Part shown: positions 11,656-24,190 of the stretch, piece by piece
Numbering within the stretch: the first letter of the stretch is position 1
Layout of the letters: the number at the start of each line of letters is the position of its first letter
Assembly (NCBI GenBank): GCA_031769625.1
Contig: JAUIMM010000178.1
Span: 29,158,001-29,222,000 of the forward strand
Length of the DNA stretch: 64,000 bases
Source of the DNA: Taudactylus pleione
Taxonomy: Eukaryota; Chordata; Amphibia; Anura; Myobatrachidae
Direction of reading: 5' to 3'
Position numbers and translations under genes: made by a program
The notes under the pieces: model-generated
Database searches by the model: none
Seen by the model: only the letters and a program-made list of their open reading frames with translations
Told to the model about the DNA's origin: nothing

Positions 11656-14138
11656 ATTGTATTCCAGTGGGAATGAGCTAATATTGGGTGGTGTTGATGA
11701 TGAAGATGATATTAACACAAATGATGAAGGGGATGATGAGCATGATGACAAATTTTTCTTGTTTTGTTGGGACCCAAACAAATCAAGCACTTCAGTCAGA
11801 AAAGTGGCAGTCCCTGTTGCTGAAGTGGTTTGTTTGTTAAACTGTGCATATCCTTTTTAATAAACAATATTAGAGTGGTTGGGCCCTTGGGCCCAATGAT
11901 AAGTCCATTGTGCACCACTTTTCATTATGGGCTTTGCCAAGAATGTGTGTGTTTGACAGGCAGCATATATCATTGCACTTTTCCAGGAGTTTTGGCCCTG
12001 AATCAAAATTATATTACTACAAAGCAAAATACTGACTGCATAAAGACAAGGTTACATCACTCCTATGCTACTGTACAATTAATGTGAATAGTGATGGCAA
12101 CAGTGTACAGAAAATACTTATAGACACCCTCTGGTAATTAGACTCATTTATATTCATCCAAATTGACTATGGTGAGTACGGATCATTTGAGTTGCTCGTT
12201 TCAGTTTTTCCTCCTTCAGTAAATATTGAAGAATCAGCTCCAACTTCTCAACTATCTTCTAGAGGTCAAAACAGCAGCATATATCTTGTTCTGAACAGTC
12301 ATTTGTTACAGGCTTTGATGTTCTGTATCTTGTATTCTGTAGTTTGTATCTTATATCTGTATGATTTGATTTGATTGGGCCTGTGATTTGCTGGTTGGAG
12401 AAGTTTGTTATTAATTTAGAAATTTATTCTCAATTTCTACTTTCTACAATTATCAATTTCTATTAGCCTGTAATTTGCTGGTTGGTGAAATTTGGTATTA
12501 ACTCATTAATTATCACTTTCTACAATTAGCAATTTCTATTGAGCCTGTGATTTTGAAAAATATTATTTTTTTGTATTGTGCTAGGCTTTTACTTTTAGGC
12601 TATTAGTTCTTGATTAATAGAAACATTCTATAGGTGTGTATAGTTTATTTAAATGCCATCATGTCTGCCACTGCATTGCCATTACTGTATGTTTCATAGA
12701 CATGCTATATTATTTTAAACTGCCATGTGATTGTGCCACTGTTCTGTTGCTTAGTTTAGCCATCTACCTTGCTGCAGCCATTGGCTAATATTGGTAAAAA
12801 TAATATTGGGAAATGTGAGGTGGTAAAAATTGACTGTATATGACTGGAAATTAATGTTATTGATGTTAATAATACTGTAGGAACAAAAAAGGTCGAAATT
12901 ACATGATTTTAGCTGGTTTTATAATTCTTTTTAAAGAAATACAAAACCAAAACATTTGAGGGTGAGTTTGCCAAAATCAAATCCAAAACATGACAATGAT
13001 TTAGAACCAAAACTTGGCGGTATGTGAACATCTCTACAATAAATACTCTATATATTGTTTCAGTGAATTATTCAATGTTCTAGTGAGTCTATTCAATTTT
13101 TTCATGGGCTTTAGCATCACTTAATATAATAACCTAAAACCCTCATCTACATAACTGTGTTTAAGTATCCTCAATTTACTTCCCTTGCCTGCTTCTTGAA
13201 AATAAATTAAGTGATTGTTCTTAAACTTGTGTAATGTCTGCTCTTCAACTTAACCAAAGTATTTATAGCCAGAAAATACTATTACAATTCCTAAACTCAT
13301 TAAAGACTATTTAATATAATACCAACTAAGTGATACTTGGGCTTGTAAAGCAGCAAGTATTCAAATATTATTTTTTTTTAGAAATTTGTTAAAATTAATA
13401 AAAAAAACAAGACTTTCTCTTTCTTACTAAGTGCATATCTAAGCCCCTTGTACAAACGATTTATCTATGCAATGGCGAGATTTGTACTGGACAAAATAAT
13501 TCTTATAAATGAGCGCTGGTCAGTTATGCCAATGGCATTTCTTTAGTATGAGACCTCCCTTTTCTTCTATACCCTCCGCTCTATCGATACTGTACTGTAG
13601 ATCTAGTTTTTCATTTTCCCCAATGTATCTTTCGTGATGTCTGTTTATAGCAAGCTCCATTTTTGCGTAAAAAACAGATATAATGAGAATGATTCCCCTG
13701 AAGGTCACACAAATTGCTTACAAAATGACTGTGTGTGATAGCTGTTATAAATGTTTAATATGGAGGATAATAATGTTGCATAAATCAGGTGTATGAACAA
13801 AAACTTCTGAAAAATGAGGATTCATAGACATAGAGCAAGTACAGATGGGTATAAAACTGAAATGCATAACTGTGAGAAAGGGCAACTTGCTTAACTAATT
13901 TAAAAAGAGAAACATTTTTGCTATTTTCACTAAAGTTTGATTATTATTATTTTCTGTATGATCTATATAATAATTTTGTAGGGGCTGTCCCGTCTATAAC
14001 ATGCATTCGCAGTAGGGGCCAGGGGGGGCACCTGGACAGAAGAGCAAGGAGGAGGCAGAACTGCAAATAGAGAGGGCCTGGACAGTGCAGGGGGTGGATA
14101 ATATTGGGTTACTTTACTAGTATATCATAACAAGATAG
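11656..14138. other. Unassigned AT-rich stretch with half of a GTTTTGG-type MITE
   Basis: No gene was found. At about 12950-13034 the sequence (CCAAAACATTTGAGGG..., ending GTGAACATCTCTA) matches the inverse of the left part of the MITE at 23.04-23.41 kb, so a half-copy is present. Frames at 11.66-12.09 kb contain an acidic run (GVDDEDDINTNDEGDDE) from GAT repeats, without domain support. Confidence 0.4.
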
Positions 14139-14424
14139 ATTATTATTATTATCCTTTATTTATATGGCGCCACAAGTGTCCCGCTGTGCCTTACATAGTA
14201 CATAGAACTAATAAGTGAACAAGAAACAAGTAACTTACAGTACATTACAGTGCAGGACAAGGACACGATTTATATACATTGCTGCAATAGCGATTAAAGC
14301 ACTCACAATAAGCAGCTGGGAGTGGCAGTCACGTGTTAGGTGCCCTAATGGGGAGTAAAGAGTAGAAAAAAATGTAAAGAGAAGCACATGAGGGAAGAGG
14401 TCCCTGCTCGTGAGAGCTTGCATT
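14139..14424 (-). mobile_element. LINE 3' untranslated end
   Basis: The left edge is ATTATTATTATTATCC followed by TTTATTTATATGGCGCCACA, the reverse of the 3' tail seen at 6.4 kb and 15.2 kb. The unit continues with the same AAGCACATGAGGGAAGAGG and GAGAGCTTGCATTC blocks found at about 15400-15450. It stops at a GATA microsatellite. Confidence 0.7.
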
Positions 14425-14425
14425 C

Positions 14426-14470
<45 letters not shown>
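14425..14470. repeat. (GATA)n microsatellite
   Basis: About eleven uninterrupted GATA units abut the LINE tail at 14424. Confidence 0.95.
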
Positions 14471-14647
14471 GTAAAGAGCTGTAAGGATCGCTACCCTATT
14501 ATGAATATAAAGTTAGAAGTCCCTGGATGCCTATAGTACTTAAATGGTTGTAATAATCCCTGAATAGATTGCTATAAAGTGAAGGCAAAAATGTATCACT
14601 TAGTTCATCACCTCTGGCTCAAGACCACAATTTGGGAGATCTACAAC

Positions 14648-14826
14648 CATGGGTGTAACTATCACAGATGTAAGGGGGTGCAGCTGCTATGAGGCCGAGA
14701 GTTGAGGGTGGGCCATCTTCCTAGTCAAAGTTACATGTGCTATATATATTTTTCACCATTGGGTGGTACATAGGGGTCCATACAAACTTGTGTCATGGGG
14801 CCTTAAAATATCTAGTTACACCCCTG
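14648..14826. mobile_element. Short hAT-type MITE with 8-bp target duplication
   Basis: Left end CATGGGTGTAACTA and right end TAGTTACACCCCTG are near-perfect inverted repeats. The flanks TCTACAAC (14640-14647) and TCTACAAG (14827-14834) match at seven of eight bases, the length expected for hAT insertion. The 179-bp interior is non-coding. Confidence 0.8.
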
Positions 14827-15159
14827 TCTACAAGCACACAGTTGTGTAACATCTTGCCATTACCCTCCAGTTAAGTCATTATTTCATTACACCAAGTACA
14901 AGTTTTTAAACACTTTTGTGCCAATACATTTCTCAACAATAAACAAGTGACCTTTTTTATTTATGGCATTATTGGGACCATTCAAGAACTATATTAAATC
15001 TGAGGGTTCTAACTTTGCATCCATTTCAGGATGGAATCCTTACAACCTCTTTTTAGTGGATTAGTTACCCCATTCAAACTCTTTGACATGAGCACCTATT
15101 TGGTTTGTTTGTTGCCAAAAATATACAATGTATCAATGTATCGCGTCCTTGTGCACACT

Positions 15160-17679
15160 ATTATTATTACTATTCTTTATTTATATGGCACCACAAGGGT
15201 TCAGCAGCACCTTACAAAGTACATAAGCAAATGATGACACAAGAAAGCAGTTATTAACAATACCAAACAATGCATGACAAGGACATGGTTTATACATTTT
15301 GCTTTATTAGCGATCATAACACTTAAAAAAGCAGAAAGGCATCAGCAACCGAGTGTTAGGTGTATTTGTGGGGAATTAGGAGTTAAGCAAGAAAGGGATG
15401 GAGAAGCACATGAGGGAAGAGGGCCCACCTTATGAGAGCTTACATTCTAAAGGGAAGGGGATGACAAACAGGAGTGACATAGATGGGGTAGCCAGTGAGG
15501 AAGGATCAGGGAGCAGTTGGTTAGGATGAGATTTGAAAGGCTTTGATGAAGAAGTGGGCCTTGAGAGCCAATTTGAAGGTTAGTAGAGAGGTGGAGAGTC
15601 TGATAAATAGCGGGAGAGAATTCTAGGGTAGGGAGCAGCACGGGTAAAATATTGAAGATGGTGGGAGGAAGTAATCAGTTTGCAGGAGAGGCGGCATGCA
15701 GTTGTGGAGCGAAGTGTGCAGGCAGGTGTGTGAGTGGAGATAAGGTCTGAGATGTAAATGGTATAAGATTGGATTTTGTTAGTGAGTGTGAGAAGCTTGA
15801 ATTGGGTTCTGAAAGGGAGGGGGAGCCAGGGTAGGGCTGGTTGGAAAGGGAAGCAAGACATAGAATGTTTGAAGAGAAAGATGAGTACAGATTAGATTGG
15901 AAAGTGGTGGGAGTCAGAGAGGCTAGATAGGAGGAGATTACAGTAGTCCAATCTGGAGATGACCAGTCAGTGGATGAGGGTTTTAGTAGCATCCAGGGTG
16001 AGAAAGGGTCTTATCCTGGAAATATTTTTTAGTTGGAAATGGCAGGACTGTGTATGGTACTGAATTTGTGGTTTGAAGAAGAGGGAGGAGTCAAGGATAA
16101 CTCCAAGACACTGCACTTGGGGACTAGAGGAGATGGTAGTGGCATCAATAGATAATTAAATTTTGGGAAGTGAGGTTTTGTAAAATGGTGGGAAGATGAT
16201 CAGCTTATACATGTTAAGTTTAAGATAGTGCTGGGACAGTCAGTGAGAGATAACAGAGAGACAGTTGGAGATATGAGTGAGAAGAGACATCAGCAAAGAG
16301 ATGATATTGGATGCCAAAAGAGCTGATCAGATCATCTAAAGGGAACATATATAGGATGAATAGTAGGGGTCCAAGAATAGTACTTTGGGGTACACGGATT
16401 AGTGGAAGTGGGGGGAAGAAGAGTCATGAGAGGAAACAAAGGACGAATGATAAGAGAGGTAGGAGGACAGCCAGAAGAGGTCAGTATCATGTAAACCAAG
16501 GGAGTGAAATATTTGCATGAGTAGAGGGTGGTCCACAGTGTCAAAAGCAGCAGAGAGGTCAAGTAGAATGAGTATTGAGTGTTGGCCTTGGATTTGGCAG
16601 CAACAACTTTCATGAGGGCTGGTTCAGTAGAGTGCAGCATATGGAGGCCAGACTGAAATGGGTCAAGCAGGGAGTGGGAGGAGAGAAAGGTGGTAAGGTG
16701 GTTGTAAACAATGCAGTCAAGAAGTTTGGAGGCAAAAGAGAGGAGAGAGATAGGTTCTTGTTAGGATCGAGAGTAGTTTTTTAAGAATGGAGGAAGCAAG
16801 TGCATGCTTCAATGCAGATGGAACAGTACCTAATGATAGGGAGAAATATGAGGTAGGCAAAATGGGAACAGGCATAAGGAGAGAGGTAGCAGAGGAAGTG
16901 GAAGAGATTAGGGTTAACGGGGAGGTGGAAGGGGGGAGGACCAGATGAGGGCCATGATTTCCTCTCCACGTACAAGGGAGAAAGATGTCAGAGTTTGTTT
17001 GATGGATGGGGAGGAGTAGACTGGTAAAGGAGGGGTGGAGGCTCTGGTGGGATGCTTGTCCTAATGTATGGAGTCAATTTTAGATATAATGTAGGTAGCA
17101 AACTCAAGGGTAGAGAGTGAGGAGGGTGAGCAGAGGAGGGAGTTGAAAGAGGTGAAGAGACTCTGAGGGTTTGAGGACTGGGAGGAGATACGATTCCTGA
17201 AATATGACTGTTTATAGAGAAAAAGAAAAGCACTGTAGGATGAGAGCATACATTTGAAATGGCGGAAATCTTTCTTAGAGTGTGATTTCATCCACTGTCA
17301 CTCGGCAGTTTGTGAACACCTTTGCAGGTATCTGGTGCATTTGGACTGCTAGTGTTGAGGTGTGGATCTGCGAGGGTGAATAGTGATTGCCGGAGCAACA
17401 GAGTCAAGAGCAGACATTGGGGGCCACTGTACAGGGAAGTTGCTTGTTCAGGGCAAGAGAGAAAGAGAATGGTGGGGAATGAGTTGAGCATGAGGATAAG
17501 GAAGCAATGTTGATAGCCTCAATGCTATGCTTAGTGATGGAAGCCTTAAGATACAGAGGTGGAGAAGAGGAATATGTTGAAAGAGAGAAGGTGATGGTTA
17601 GAGAGGGGGAATGGGGAGTTGGTGTAATCAGAAATATCACAATGGTGAGTGAAGACCAGATCAAGTGAGTACACACAGA
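15160..17679 (-). pseudogene. L2-type LINE, endonuclease end to 3' tail
   Basis: On the minus strand the order is endonuclease end, linker, reverse transcriptase, C-terminus and 3' UTR. The frames are broken throughout. Recognisable pieces are: an LDLVF-type endonuclease terminus with SDYTNSPFPLS near 17600-17660; SHSKKDFRHFKCMLSSYSAF (17230-17290), the linker before RT; an [22 protein letters not shown] at about 16570-16640; a polymerase block that should carry a YADD-like motif at about 16260-16320 but is degraded; ISRIRPFLTLDATKTLIH at about 15950-16030; and the WNSLPLS-like C-terminus at about 15590. The 3' tail is the ATTATTATTA run at 15160. The copy ends at 17679, where a MITE inserted; another endonuclease piece lies at 18770-18866. 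Confidence 0.8.
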
Positions 17680-18278
17680 GGGCCTGATTCAGAGCCGGTC
17701 GCTATTTGCGGTCGTTCGTTCAAAACAAAGGGGTGGCTATTCAAATGAACCGTTCGCTCTTTGCAGTCTGTTCACGCCTCTAGGTCTGAACGAGCGAACA
17801 AAACTTGCGGTCGTTTTTTGGGAAACTACGCCCCCTGGCCGCTCGCATCCTACGTCATGTCCACTATTTATTAGATTAATCGAGTACATCGACCAGAGTA
17901 TGAGCTGCTCGCTATTCTTGTGGTTGGTTTTTGCTACCACAATTTTGCGAGCAGTTCTGGCCATAAAATAACCCAGTGACGTGCTCAATGACGCTGCTGT
18001 TTTAATTATGCACACCCATAAAAAGCCTGTTTTGACTTTTAAGCACGCCTGCGATCGGATCTCCACTCCCCGTTTTCAAGCACCTTCCCCTGTTACCACC
18101 CACATACGCCTCTTTCTGTCACTCAAATTATCAGGCATTCGCTATTTTGCGAGCACATGAATTTCGACAGCACTGACTGGTTCGCGCATGCGTATAACGA
18201 TCCGTACGCATGCGCAGTTGGGCAAACATCGCTCGGAGCGAACGAACAGCCGCTTGCGAGCGGCTCTGAATCAGGCCC
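17680..18278. mobile_element. Harbinger-type MITE, family A, copy 1
   Basis: The element is 599 bp, with terminal repeats GGGCCTGATTCAGAGCCG and its inverse, and is flanked by AGA on both sides (17677-17679, 18279-18281). A 3-bp duplication fits PIF/Harbinger. The interior has further inverted CpG-rich arms near the ends (GCGAGC, GAACGAGCGAAC) and no gene. Words in the right third (ACGCCTGCG, GGTAACAGG-type, CGCTATTT) resemble the right end of the autonomous Harbinger at 48.4-55.8 kb. Confidence 0.9.
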
Positions 18279-18281
18279 AGA

Positions 18282-18769
18282 GTTGGGAATACCACTCCAG
18301 CAGCGTTTTTAAACAGAATGCATGGATACGTTCCCAATTTCTGCTGTTAATCCTCAAGTGTCCCAAATGCAGCCACTGAGATGTAAATTCTAGCATTAAT
18401 AATTACAGGGGAAAATCCCAAAATAGGAGGGAAAAATGGGCATAGTGTAATTCCAGTTAATACAAGTTAAAAACAAAAGAAAAGGTAAAAGAAATGCAGG
18501 TGACAAGCAGATAAAAAGGCAATCACTTAAAGCAGAATCCACAAGTAGCTGAAAATGAAAATTACCAGCTGATGGTAAGTACTGGCTATGGACATTTCTT
18601 TATGCATAAACCAAGTAGGTACTCCTGACTGCAGTCCTGGGTCTCCCTCCTGGTTGTAGCCTGTTATAGCTGGACCGTCATTGCCAATCACTCCCAGTGG
18701 TTCCACACAGCACCCACGTGTTCCGACCCTCCTTGGGTCTTTTTTTAGGTTAGCCAAAGATGTGAAGAA
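18282..18769. other. Unassigned insertion between LINE pieces
   Basis: This stretch separates the two halves of the LINE endonuclease region. It shows no coding domain. I could not find paired termini, so it is either an unidentified element or LINE-flanking DNA rearranged with it. Confidence 0.35.
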
Positions 18770-18866
18770 GTTTCACATGGGAGGGTGAAGAGGTCCATTG
18801 GGAGAGACCAAATGATGATGTGAGGGTAAGAAGTTTAGAGGCAGAGGATTCAAACAACGAACTGTG
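18770..18866 (-). pseudogene. Displaced piece of LINE endonuclease domain
   Basis: The minus-strand frame reads FESSASKLLTLTSSFGLSQ followed by SSPSHV. It corresponds to the endonuclease segment that normally immediately precedes the LDLVF block, which is found at about 17660. It is therefore the continuation of the 15.2-17.7 kb LINE after intervening insertions. Confidence 0.6.
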
Positions 18867-18956
18867 TGTACACACTACACGATGGTCATGCAGAGTGGTC
18901 ACAGGTACCATAATTACTAGACAAATCGTGTGTTGTGTACCCAGCTTTTGAGGGGC
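18867..18956. mobile_element. Tiny inverted-repeat element (~90 bp)
   Basis: TACACACTACACGAT near the left and ATCGTGTGTTGTGTA near the right form imperfect inverted repeats, ending in GTACCCAGCTTTT like the larger MITE at 57.95-58.28 kb. It is probably an internally deleted relative. Confidence 0.45.
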
Positions 18957-20105
18957 GCACATTCTGTTTCTTATCAGGGAAAGCAAAGAATGGAACACTG
19001 TCTTTTGAACCTAATATGTGCTCTTGGAGTATAGACTCTGTATGAATTATACGAGCTATGACCTATGACTTCTTAAATTGTTATATATGGTGTCTAAAAT
19101 GTATTTAAGATAAATACTGTAATTTAAAAAATAATTATGATGATATAATAATATATTGATTATTCTGTTAAATCCCCATCTTTCGGAATATACAGTATAT
19201 TGCTTGCTGTTATTACACCAATTAGCCACAGTAAATGCATTAGTACTGCGAGTTGTTGCTGTTTGTTTGTTTGTTTTGCAATTGCAGCTGCTGTATCCTG
19301 TTGGCCTTTGATATAACACCAATTAGAAGAAATATTAATTTTAAATCTCTAATGCCCCATCCACCTTTCAGAATTTTCTAAATTATTTTCTTTATTTGGT
19401 CAACAATGGGACCTATACACAAAATATTCAAAACATGTTCAAAATGTCCTAGGCAGTTAACTGCCCTAACTAGAAATAATACAACTAATTTGACATTTTT
19501 GAAATTAGAAATTGTGTGCTTCCTGGGACACTTTGGTGCCCTGACATGCTAACAGATGGATCCAGTTAACACAAAATCCATTGAAGATTTGTCTCCTCTG
19601 TAGGACTCCCCAGGAGTTTCATTATTCAATTGTTTTATTAGCTGGTTTTGAAAACAATGTGTGCAGTCTTTTAAAATACATATGCAATCTTTTAAAATAC
19701 ATATTTCTCAATCCCAAATCGCTCACTAATATATTCCAGCATCCAGTGTCCCTCAGCTCTTTCTGCAATAAGTTTAATTTATATAACTCTGGACAATAAA
19801 TCTATGTTTGGATATGATTTAAATTCTTCTGTGCCATTCCATTGTCTACTCGGGTATTAATTTCCTTAAATCCAGATTATTATTCTCTGTGTTGTATAAA
19901 GCAGTTTGTTACGTGTACTGACCATGTGACATAACTGGGCTGTTTACATTCAGTGTGATTATATCTGTGGCACAGGAAAGGCTTTGAGTCTGGTTTTAAA
20001 GAAATATATTTAAAACATTTTGGCACATACATACATGAAAACTTGTCAACTTGATAAAAAAAATATTGTAACATTTCTCTCCTATACTTAATATAACAAT
20101 TTCTA
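18957..20105. other. Unassigned AT-rich stretch
   Basis: No gene or bounded repeat was recognised. A GTTT run lies at about 19260, and a short TCTTTTAAAATACATAT duplication lies at about 19667-19702. Confidence 0.4.
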
Positions 20106-20106
20106 A

Positions 20107-20391
20107 TAGAGATGTGCACTGACACCCATGTTTTGGTTTTGGATTCATTTACATGTTTTGGTTTTGGTTAAAGGATAAACACTTTTTTAAAACAGTTAAA
20201 ATAATGTAATTTTTGCAATCCAAAACCCAAAATTCGATTTAAAATCCGAATTCTGAACCAGAGGAAGATCAGAATTTCCACTCGGATTTATCCAGATCTC
20301 TTCAGGAGATCAGAACAGCAACACGGATCAGTCCAGATTCATGAAATTCGGGAAGATTCAGATTTCTGGAGAACCAAACCGCACATCTCTA
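20107..20391. mobile_element. GAGATGTGC-type MITE, copy 1
   Basis: The left end TAGAGATGTGCAC is mirrored by GCACATCTCTA at the right. The interior repeats GTTTTGGTTTTGG near the left and GAATTC/CAGAT words further in. It is the same family as 23039-23411 and a half-copy at about 12.95-13.03 kb. Non-coding; superfamily not settled. Confidence 0.7.
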
Positions 20392-21133
20392 ATTTATAAT
20401 AGATGTTGACTGAGCTAAAGCTCATATATTATATGAGATTTAGGGATTTGTGTTGCGGCAAGGATGTAAATACAAGTATTAGCAACATGCCTCAACAGTA
20501 AGTATTTAAAACATTATTGTTTTGGATTGCCAATAAATGATTTAAGCTGTTTGAAGGATTTAAATGAGATATTACTATATATAGCTAATAGTGATATTGC
20601 TCACCATACTTCACTTATATACTGTATGATGCTAAAGAACATTAGTTAATTTCACAAGTATTGGGTTAAACGAAAGTAGTTTTCTAGCAAGCAGTCCAAA
20701 AATCATATCAGATAAAATCTTGATGCAGCTAGACCCTCAAACTACCCCTCATCTAGGCTTTATAGGACATCCATGCTAGTGTAAGTTTGCTATAACATCC
20801 CTTTAATTCAGGACATAAATTAATTACACAGGTTCTGTGGCTTACTGACGGCAGGTGAATTGTAGGCTTGAAGTAATATCAACCACAGAAACTGTGCAAT
20901 TCAAACTGTATGTACTGTACAGTAACCCTGATTATAGGGTTATAATATAACAACATTAACAGGAAACGAACAAAGCCACCACTGTTATTAAGTGGATTAA
21001 AGAATTTTCATAAAACATAATTGTGATCGTGTTAATGTGACCTAATACTTTAGTTGGCAATTTAGCCCAGACTAAAGAATCTTCTGAAAAGTAGCTGTCT
21101 GAGCATTTAGTTTATATGACTGCATAGGATTGT
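20392..21133. other. Unassigned AT-rich stretch
   Basis: No recognised gene or bounded repeat was seen. Confidence 0.4.
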
Positions 21134-21714
21134 GGGCCTGATTCAGACCCAGATGCTAAGAAGCGTTTGCTCGTTCTCAGCATATTCAAATACGGAACAT
21201 ACCCAGCAAGGCAGGCGATCACACGGCAAGGCATAAGCACAACCACTATGTCTTGGCGTGCATTCACTTTGTGTATGTAGATGCCCACCAGCCTGTCTTA
21301 AGATGCCCACTTGCTCACGTCATCTCCAGGAACTGTATGCAACCATCAGTACATTGAGCACCATCAGAAGCAAACGCAGCGCTTGTGGTTGACTTCACCC
21401 TACCGCAAGCACTGCGAGCACTTCAGTGTATAAACCAGCCAGGTGATGTGTACTATGACGCTGCCTGTTAATTATGCACGCCTCTGAAACGGCGTTAAGA
21501 TGCTCAGACACACCTGCGTTCGCACCTCCACTCCCCCGTTTCTAGTGGCCTGCCCCTGTTACCATCCATAAACGGCTTCTCCTGTCACTCATTCAGCTGG
21601 GTTGTCTATGCAGGGCGAGCAAACTGTTCCCGATCTTTCGCAGTGGTTCGCGCACACACACTGCGATGCATGCGCACAATGCGAGCCATCGGCAGCTATG
21701 AGTGAATCAGGCCC
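21134..21714. mobile_element. Harbinger-type MITE, family A, copy 2
   Basis: This is a 581-bp element from GGGCCTGATTCAGACCC to GTGAATCAGGCCC, flanked by TGT on both sides (21131-21133 and 21715-21717). The interior follows the same order as the other family A copies (GCACGCC, CACTCCCCCGTTT, CCCCTGTTACCA, CTGTCACTCA). An open frame starting at 21602 begins in its right end and is not a gene. Confidence 0.9.
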
Positions 21715-22076
21715 TGTGTCCAGTCACTCCCAGGAATTTAAAGATAGTTACTGGTGCAATGAGCATAGAAGGCACCAGGGTATCACTGTCAATGGAAAAC
21801 ATGATGCATTTGTCTTGATTCACCTTAAAACAAGCATGCTGTCCCAAATAAATGTACTGAATCTAGAAGTGTATGTACAGAGAAGACATGGATCTGCCAA
21901 ATATAAGAGCATGCCATGGGGAAACAGTGAGACCCAATCCACCAGATTCCCAAGTCTGAGTCCGATGCCTATAACAATAAGGAATGGAGAGAATGGGCAC
22001 ATCTGTTCAGTATCTCTGGATTGGAATGATGTAGATTTGTAAGTATTAATGAATGTGTAGGTGGGTATGGTATATT

Positions 22077-22236
22077 GTGTCAACACTCAGAATGTTGACA
22101 GCATAATGTCAACAAGTATGGAATGTCAACATTCACAATGTTGTCATGTACAGAATGTTGATAGTTCAAATGTTGACATTCACTATGTTGACACTAACAT
22201 GGTGTCAACATTCTGAATGTCAACATTCTGAATGAC
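22077..22236. repeat. TGTTGACA/TGTCAACA inverted-repeat cluster
   Basis: About ten occurrences of TGTCAACATTC, AATGTTGACA and variants in both orientations are packed into 160 bp, giving overlapping short palindromes. The same vocabulary recurs at 27896-28010, immediately after the CCCTAA array. Confidence 0.75.
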
Positions 22237-23038
22237 CACATACTGGCTGCAAACCATATGGACTACAAAAAGCAATCCTAGAGCAGTCCTAGACAGAAGA
22301 CATTTTCCCAGGCCAAACCCAAATGTTTCCCATAAAACCATATACTGTATATGGCCATTCCACCAAGAACAAAGCTTTTTAGGCATCCAACAATACTACT
22401 ACCTAAGTACCAGTTATCGAGAAGGAAATGTAAGTTGCCAAATAGCTTTATAACATTGATGATTGAAGCCAATTAAATTAATTTGGTCCTCATAAATAAT
22501 TGATGTTTATTTTATTTAACTTGATAGCTAGAATTATTGCCAGAACTCTGCCAGTGTTAATCAAAGACATGTCTATATGACTCATGTTTCATGGGAACTT
22601 CACAATCTACAAGATCTACACTATACGACCTACCATATGGAATGCAGCAGGTCAACACAATCAAGGGTTGTATAATATAAAAGTAGCAATTTAAGGACAA
22701 TTCCCAAACATAACAACTGAACCACTTTGCAGTAAACCCATGAATATATTTTTAACAATATTTGAAATTAAATAGTCAACATGGGCCTCTCCAATAAATC
22801 CTTATATTCTCTGCTCAAAAAAGTATAGGGATCTCTGAAAAAATATAAGGCTAATGAATCAACTGAATATGTTGCCATGGTATTATATAACTTACTACAA
22901 AATTAATCTATATTCTAGTGGTGTGAATACAGTACACATGCACCAAACAAAATAAAAAAAATGCAATTATAACTCTCAGGGAGAGAGGACAGGTGGAGAA
23001 GTTGACAATAGCAACTAATCAGCATCTAGATTTAATTT
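22237..23038. other. Unassigned AT-rich stretch
   Basis: No gene or bounded repeat was recognised. Confidence 0.4.
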
Positions 23039-23411
23039 AGAGGTGTGCGCAGACCCCATGTTTTGATTTTGGTTCTAAATCATCATCGTGTTTTGGTTTT
23101 GGTGAAATGACCCCCAAAGTGTTTTGTCTCTGATTCGGTTTTGGTTCCGTTTTAGATTCCTTAGAAATCGATGATAATTCGATAAAAAAATTAATAAAAA
23201 TCACTAAGAATCGATAAAACAGCACCTGTTTTCATGCAATCCAAAACCCGAGTTTGGTTTTCAAATCCGAGTTCTGAGCTGACTGCAGAACTGAACCGGG
23301 ACTTGGTTCAACTCGTAACCCCAAAGTGATTCTGAACTAGGACTGGATTTGACTCGGAACCCCAAGATTCGGGTATGTTCTTTTTTCAGGAAAACCGAAC
23401 CACACATCACT
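23039..23411. mobile_element. GAGATGTGC-type MITE, copy 2
   Basis: It begins AGAGGTGTGCGCAG and ends CACACATCACTAA, with GTTTTGATTTTGGTTC and TTTTGGTTTTGGTG near the left as in the copy at 20.1 kb. It is about 370 bp and non-coding. A short TTGGTTACTGTG and TGATACATCTCCCCC patch at 23440-23520 belongs to a different, truncated MITE (the family at 59.15 kb). Confidence 0.7.
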
Positions 23412-23750
23412 AATTATTTAATATAATGTACTAGATAAATGATAGCTAGTATCTGATTGGTTACTGTGTGCTGTCTCTATTTATCATCTTTAGAAGATTT
23501 GATACATCTCCCCCTAATAACCTAACTCAATTATGTGGTGGAATTTACATGAACTGTTTTATGTGCTTCAACAACCTTAATTTATGCTTCATATGCAACA
23601 CCTTCAATTTACTGTGATTGGTATTAATAAAATCAACTTTTTTGTCTAAATCCACCTTGTTAAGGGGCACTTTTAGGTTGCTTAAGATCTAGCCATAAAT
23701 AACGTAGCCTTCAGAATCTCAGCCACATGCTATTGGGAGCATTTAGAGCA

Positions 23751-23950
23751 CAGGTTCTCAAACTCAGTCCTCAGGACCCCAAACAGTTCATGTTTTGCAG
23801 GTCCCCTCATAGAATCACCAGTGGAATAAGAGCTCCACCTGTGGATTTTTTAAAATGTGTTAATAAGTAATGACTACACCTGTGCACCTGCTGGGTGACC
23901 TGGAAAATGTGAACTGTGTGGGGTCCTGAGGACCGAGTTTGAGAACCACG
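23751..23950. mobile_element. hAT-like MITE (GGTTCTCAAACTC termini)
   Basis: Left CAGGTTCTCAAACTCAGTCC with CAGGACCCC and right GGGGTCCTGAGGACC with GAGTTTGAGAACC form near-perfect inverted repeats of about 30 bp around a 140-bp core. The type is widespread in vertebrates and usually grouped with hAT. A clean 8-bp duplication was not found. Confidence 0.7.
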
Positions 23951-24190
23951 AGTAAAGTAAGGAGCATGAATGGACCCGGTTGATAAATACAACCTTAATT
24001 ACAATAATGTGTCTGTATTATAAGCAGTATTATAAGTCCAAAAATGGCTGCCAGGGAATTTCTAAAGTACCAATATTCCTCAAGAAAAAGTCCAAATAGC
24101 TAGTTGTTGATTCGGTTGTAAATGAAGTTGGATGGATAGAGTTAGCTATTCCTCTTGCAGATCACTGGTAGTAGCAGAAAATGATACTTG

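Noticed and set aside
15447..17676. Many small minus-strand frames considered as independent genes
   Set aside because: All are fragments of one broken LINE reading frame, recognisable by RT and endonuclease blocks in order.
21602..22042. 146-codon frame considered as a gene
   Set aside because: Its first third is the right end of a MITE and the rest has no motif. The flanking DNA is repeat.
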